Assembly (NCBI RefSeq): GCF_024448165.1
Contig: NZ_JAMOLN010000011.1
Span: forward strand, 1-64,000
From: Streptomyces longispororuber
GTDB taxonomy: Bacteria; Actinomycetota; Actinomycetes; Streptomycetales; Streptomycetaceae
DNA: 64,000 bases
Direction: 5' to 3'
Shown: in pieces, positions 61,871 to 64,000 of the stretch
Position numbering within the stretch: position 1 is the stretch's first letter
How the letters are laid out: each line of letters begins with the position of its first letter
Translations under genes and position numbers: made by a program
Notes under the pieces: generated by a model
Told to the model about the DNA's origin: nothing
The model's input: the letters and a program-made list of their open reading frames with translations, nothing else
Databases searched by the model: none

Positions 61871-62309
61871 CACCACGTCACTCCCCACCGCTCCCAGGCC
61901 TTCGGAACCGATGCCCCCGCATCGGCCCTGCACAGTGACTGCCCGGTTTGCTCCGCTTTACGCAGCCTGCTCGGCTTCCGCGTGCTGCCCCTCGTACCGC
62001 CTGGAGGTAGGACGAACGAGAGCTCCGGAAGATTCCCGAATTCGGCCAAGTGTCCTGACCCGATGCCGAAAAGAGAGGGATTCCGGCCAACCGGCCACCG
62101 ATCAAGGCTGATTGTGATCGCTCTGGACCCTACGAATTCCGGCCTGCAATCTCCCCCAATGACCGGACAACTCCGGACGTCCGCACCGCTGTTGAGGCGA
62201 ACTGCATCCGGACAGGCCTTCGAGTTGTTCATGTCTCAGTAGTAGGCTCGCGCCGTTTGTTGACGCACATGTGTGCCCCTGACCGCACGGGGCCGATCTG
62301 GGGGAGGCC
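61871..62309. other. 439-bp gap upstream of the sensor kinase
   Basis: No gene is visible. It is less GC-rich than its surroundings. The element ATTC(C)GGCC occurs three times in the same direction (62040-62047, 62080-62088, 62136-62144), possibly a regulator site. TAGTAGGCT near 62240-62248 could serve as a -10. GGGGGAGG precedes the kinase ATG at 62310. Confidence 0.4.
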
Positions 62310-64000
62310 ATGCGCTTTCGCGGGAAGTCCATCCGCAGGAAGATCGTGGCGTTGCTGCTGGTGCCGCTGCTGTCCTTGACGGCGATCTGGGTGTTCGCCT
62401 CGGTCATCACGGGCCGCGCCGCCGTACAACTGATCTCGGCGGACAAGGTCGCCGACGCCATCGGCTACCCCCTGGCCGACACCGGCCGCGTCCTCCAGGA
62501 CGAGCGCCGCCAGACCCTCGTCTACCTCGCCGACCCGCGCGCCTCCGACGCCCAGTCGACGCTGCGGACCCGGCGCAGCGCCTCCGACGAGGCGATGGCC
62601 GAGATCAAGGAGAAGGCCCGCGACGGCGACGTCCGGGGCGAGATGGACGGGGACGCGCGCGCCACCCTCGACACCGTCGTGGAGGGCTTCGAGGGAATCG
62701 AGTCGCTGCGCCGGAACGTCGACGAGGGCACCGTCACCCGCGCCCAGGCCCTCGACTTCTACACCCGGCTCATCGAGCCGACGTACGACTTCCTGCTCGA
62801 CATCACCGCCCTCGACGACTCGAAGACGGAGCGCCAGGGCCGCGCCCTCGTCGGCGTCATCGAGGCCCGCGAACTTCTCTCCCAGGAAGACGCGCTGGTC
62901 GGCTCCGGCCTCGTCGCCCGCCGCCTCGACCGCGCAGAGCTGCGCCAGGTCTCCGACCTGATCGCCCAGCGCTCCCTGCTGTACGACAGCAGCCTTGCGC
63001 TGCTCCCCGATGACGAGCGCGCCCGCTTCGAGCGGTACTGGAAGAGCCCGGACACCAATCCGCTGCGCACCGCCGAGAAGGCCGTGGCGAACGGCGCGCC
63101 GGGCGCCCCCAAGGGCGTCACCGCCCGCAGTTGGGACGCCGCGTCCGAGCCGGTCCTCGCCGAACTCTCCGACCGGAACACCGAGGCCGCCGAGCGGTAC
63201 CAGGACCGGGCCCGACCCGTCGCCGTCAAGGTGTTCCTGCGGGCCGGCATCGCCGGTGTCCTCGGTCTCCTCGCGCTGCTCTTCTCCCTGTTCCTGTCGG
63301 TCCGCATCGGCCGCAGCCTCATCCGTGACCTGCGCCGACTGCGCCTCGAAGCCCACGAGGCATCCGGTGTGCGGCTGCCCGGCGTGATGCGCCGCCTCGC
63401 CGCCGGCGAGGAGGTCGACATCGAGACCGAGGCCCCGCGCCTCGACTACGACAGGGACGAGATCGGCCAGGTCGGCCAGGCCCTCAACACCCTGCAGAGA
63501 TCCGCCGTCGAAGCCGCCGTCAAACAGGCCGAACTGCGCCGCGGCGTCTCCGAGGTCTTCGTCAACCTCGCCCGCCGCAGCCAGGTCCTCCTCCACAAGC
63601 AGCTGACCCTGCTCGACACGATGGAGCGCAGGACCGAGGACACCGACGAACTCGCCGACCTGTTCCGCCTGGACCACCTCACCACCCGCATGCGCCGGCA
63701 CGCCGAGGGCCTGGTGATCCTCTCCGGCGCCGCCCCGTCCCGGCAGTGGCGCAAGCCCGTCCAGCTCATGGACATCGTGCGGGCCTCCGTCGCCGAGGTG
63801 GAGGACTACGAGCGCATCGAGGTGCGTCGGCTGCCCAGGGTCGCCGTCACGGGCCCCGCCGTCGCCGACCTCACCCACCTCGTCGCCGAACTCCTGGAGA
63901 ACGCCACGGTGTTCTCCCCGCCGCACACCGCCGTCCAGGTCCTCGGCGAGCGCGTCGCGAACGGGTTCACGCTGGAGATCCACGACCGCGGGCTCGGCAT
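62310..64000 (+). CDS. Nitrate-sensor-type histidine kinase, conservon CvnA-like, 3' truncated by window
   Basis: At least 563 residues, running off the right edge. An N-terminal helix (VALLLVPLLSLTAIWVFASVI) and a second helix near 312-332 (LRAGIAGVLGLLALLFSLFLSV) enclose an extracytoplasmic NIT (nitrate/nitrite-sensing, PF08376-like) domain. A HAMP segment follows, then an atypical H-box region (FRLDHLTTRMRRHAEGLVILSG) and the start of the ATPase lobe, N-box ELLENATVFSPP, near the end. This is the architecture of CvnA, the first gene of Streptomyces conservons (cvnABCD). The following genes outside the window should tell. The ATG at 62310 follows GGGGGAGG. Confidence 0.88.
   Translation, partial: MRFRGKSIRRKIVALLLVPLLSLTAIWVFASVITGRAAVQLISADKVADAIGYPLADTGRVLQDERRQTLVYLADPRASDAQSTLRTRRSASDEAMAEIKEKARDGDVRGEMDGDARATLDTVVEGFEGIESLRRNVDEGTVTRAQALDFYTRLIEPTYDFLLDITALDDSKTERQGRALVGVIEARELLSQEDALVGSGLVARRLDRAELRQVSDLIAQRSLLYDSSLALLPDDERARFERYWKSPDTNPLRTAEKAVANGAPGAPKGVTARSWDAASEPVLAELSDRNTEAAERYQDRARPVAVKVFLRAGIAGVLGLLALLFSLFLSVRIGRSLIRDLRRLRLEAHEASGVRLPGVMRRLAAGEEVDIETEAPRLDYDRDEIGQVGQALNTLQRSAVEAAVKQAELRRGVSEVFVNLARRSQVLLHKQLTLLDTMERRTEDTDELADLFRLDHLTTRMRRHAEGLVILSGAAPSRQWRKPVQLMDIVRASVAEVEDYERIEVRRLPRVAVTGPAVADLTHLVAELLENATVFSPPHTAVQVLGERVANGFTLEIHDRGLG

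Overview
The window is very GC-rich DNA of an actinomycete, almost certainly a Streptomyces chromosome. The markers are the third-position G/C bias, GTG and TTG starts, an FMN-riboswitch riboflavin operon that includes ribM, rbpA with a SigR-type promoter, the sporulation pair smeA-sffA, an SCO1431-type micro-membrane protein, chitinases with 12-bp direct-repeat promoters, and a conservon-type sensor kinase at the right edge. Nothing resembles a prophage, insertion sequence, CRISPR array, tRNA or rRNA, so this looks like core chromosome with a few accessory modules.

Layout. 1-4.3 kb: an ECF41 sigma factor with a fused regulatory domain and its partner reductase, then a secreted GH18 chitinase. 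4.4-9.5 kb: FMN riboswitch, ribE-ribM-ribBA-ribH, then hisE-hisG and a PH-domain membrane protein. 9.56-9.85 kb: a 122-bp tandem repeat. 10-12.5 kb: two translationally coupled CNNM/CorC-type membrane proteins. 12.5-21 kb: a CbxX-type AAA ATPase, a small P-loop kinase, a Tat-exported C39-like protease, an M1 aminopeptidase, a TetR regulator and a second chitinase. 21-28 kb: acyl-CoA dehydrogenase, a His/Gln-rich protein, an unassigned beta-rich protein coupled to an APH-like kinase, an AsnC regulator and a YtcJ-type amidohydrolase. 28.1-33.7 kb: a structured-RNA candidate, ppm1, fxsA, rbpA, transporters, a phosphodiesterase and yczE. 33.7-39.5 kb: a MocR regulator, sffA-smeA, an ankyrin protein and a HEAT-like protein with a short Cys-Cys upstream ORF. 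39.6-42.8 kb: a coupled operon of two GT4 glycosyltransferases and an SGNH hydrolase.

42.9-47.8 kb holds two self-contained regulator/enzyme modules. One is a TetR regulator and a flavin monooxygenase around two tetO-like operators. The other is a GntR/FCD regulator facing an MFS transporter and a DUF1445 hydro-lyase across a perfect 17-bp palindrome. 47.9-55.05 kb is the most interesting region: a three-gene operon resembling kleisin, KITE and SMC/MukB subunits (MksF-E-B or JetA-B-C order), with no JetD/MksG nuclease gene next to it and an unusual Asp-Asn in the apparent Walker B. 55-61.5 kb looks like a glycine betaine (or related N-methyl amino acid) demethylation cluster: Rieske oxygenase, dimethylglycine-oxidase-like flavoprotein, IclR regulator, Rieske ferredoxin and ferredoxin reductase, with a repeated TGTTGCGCA motif in the control regions. 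62.3 kb to the end is a nitrate-sensor-type histidine kinase cut by the window edge.

All family assignments come from reading motifs and from memory of the families. No search was run.
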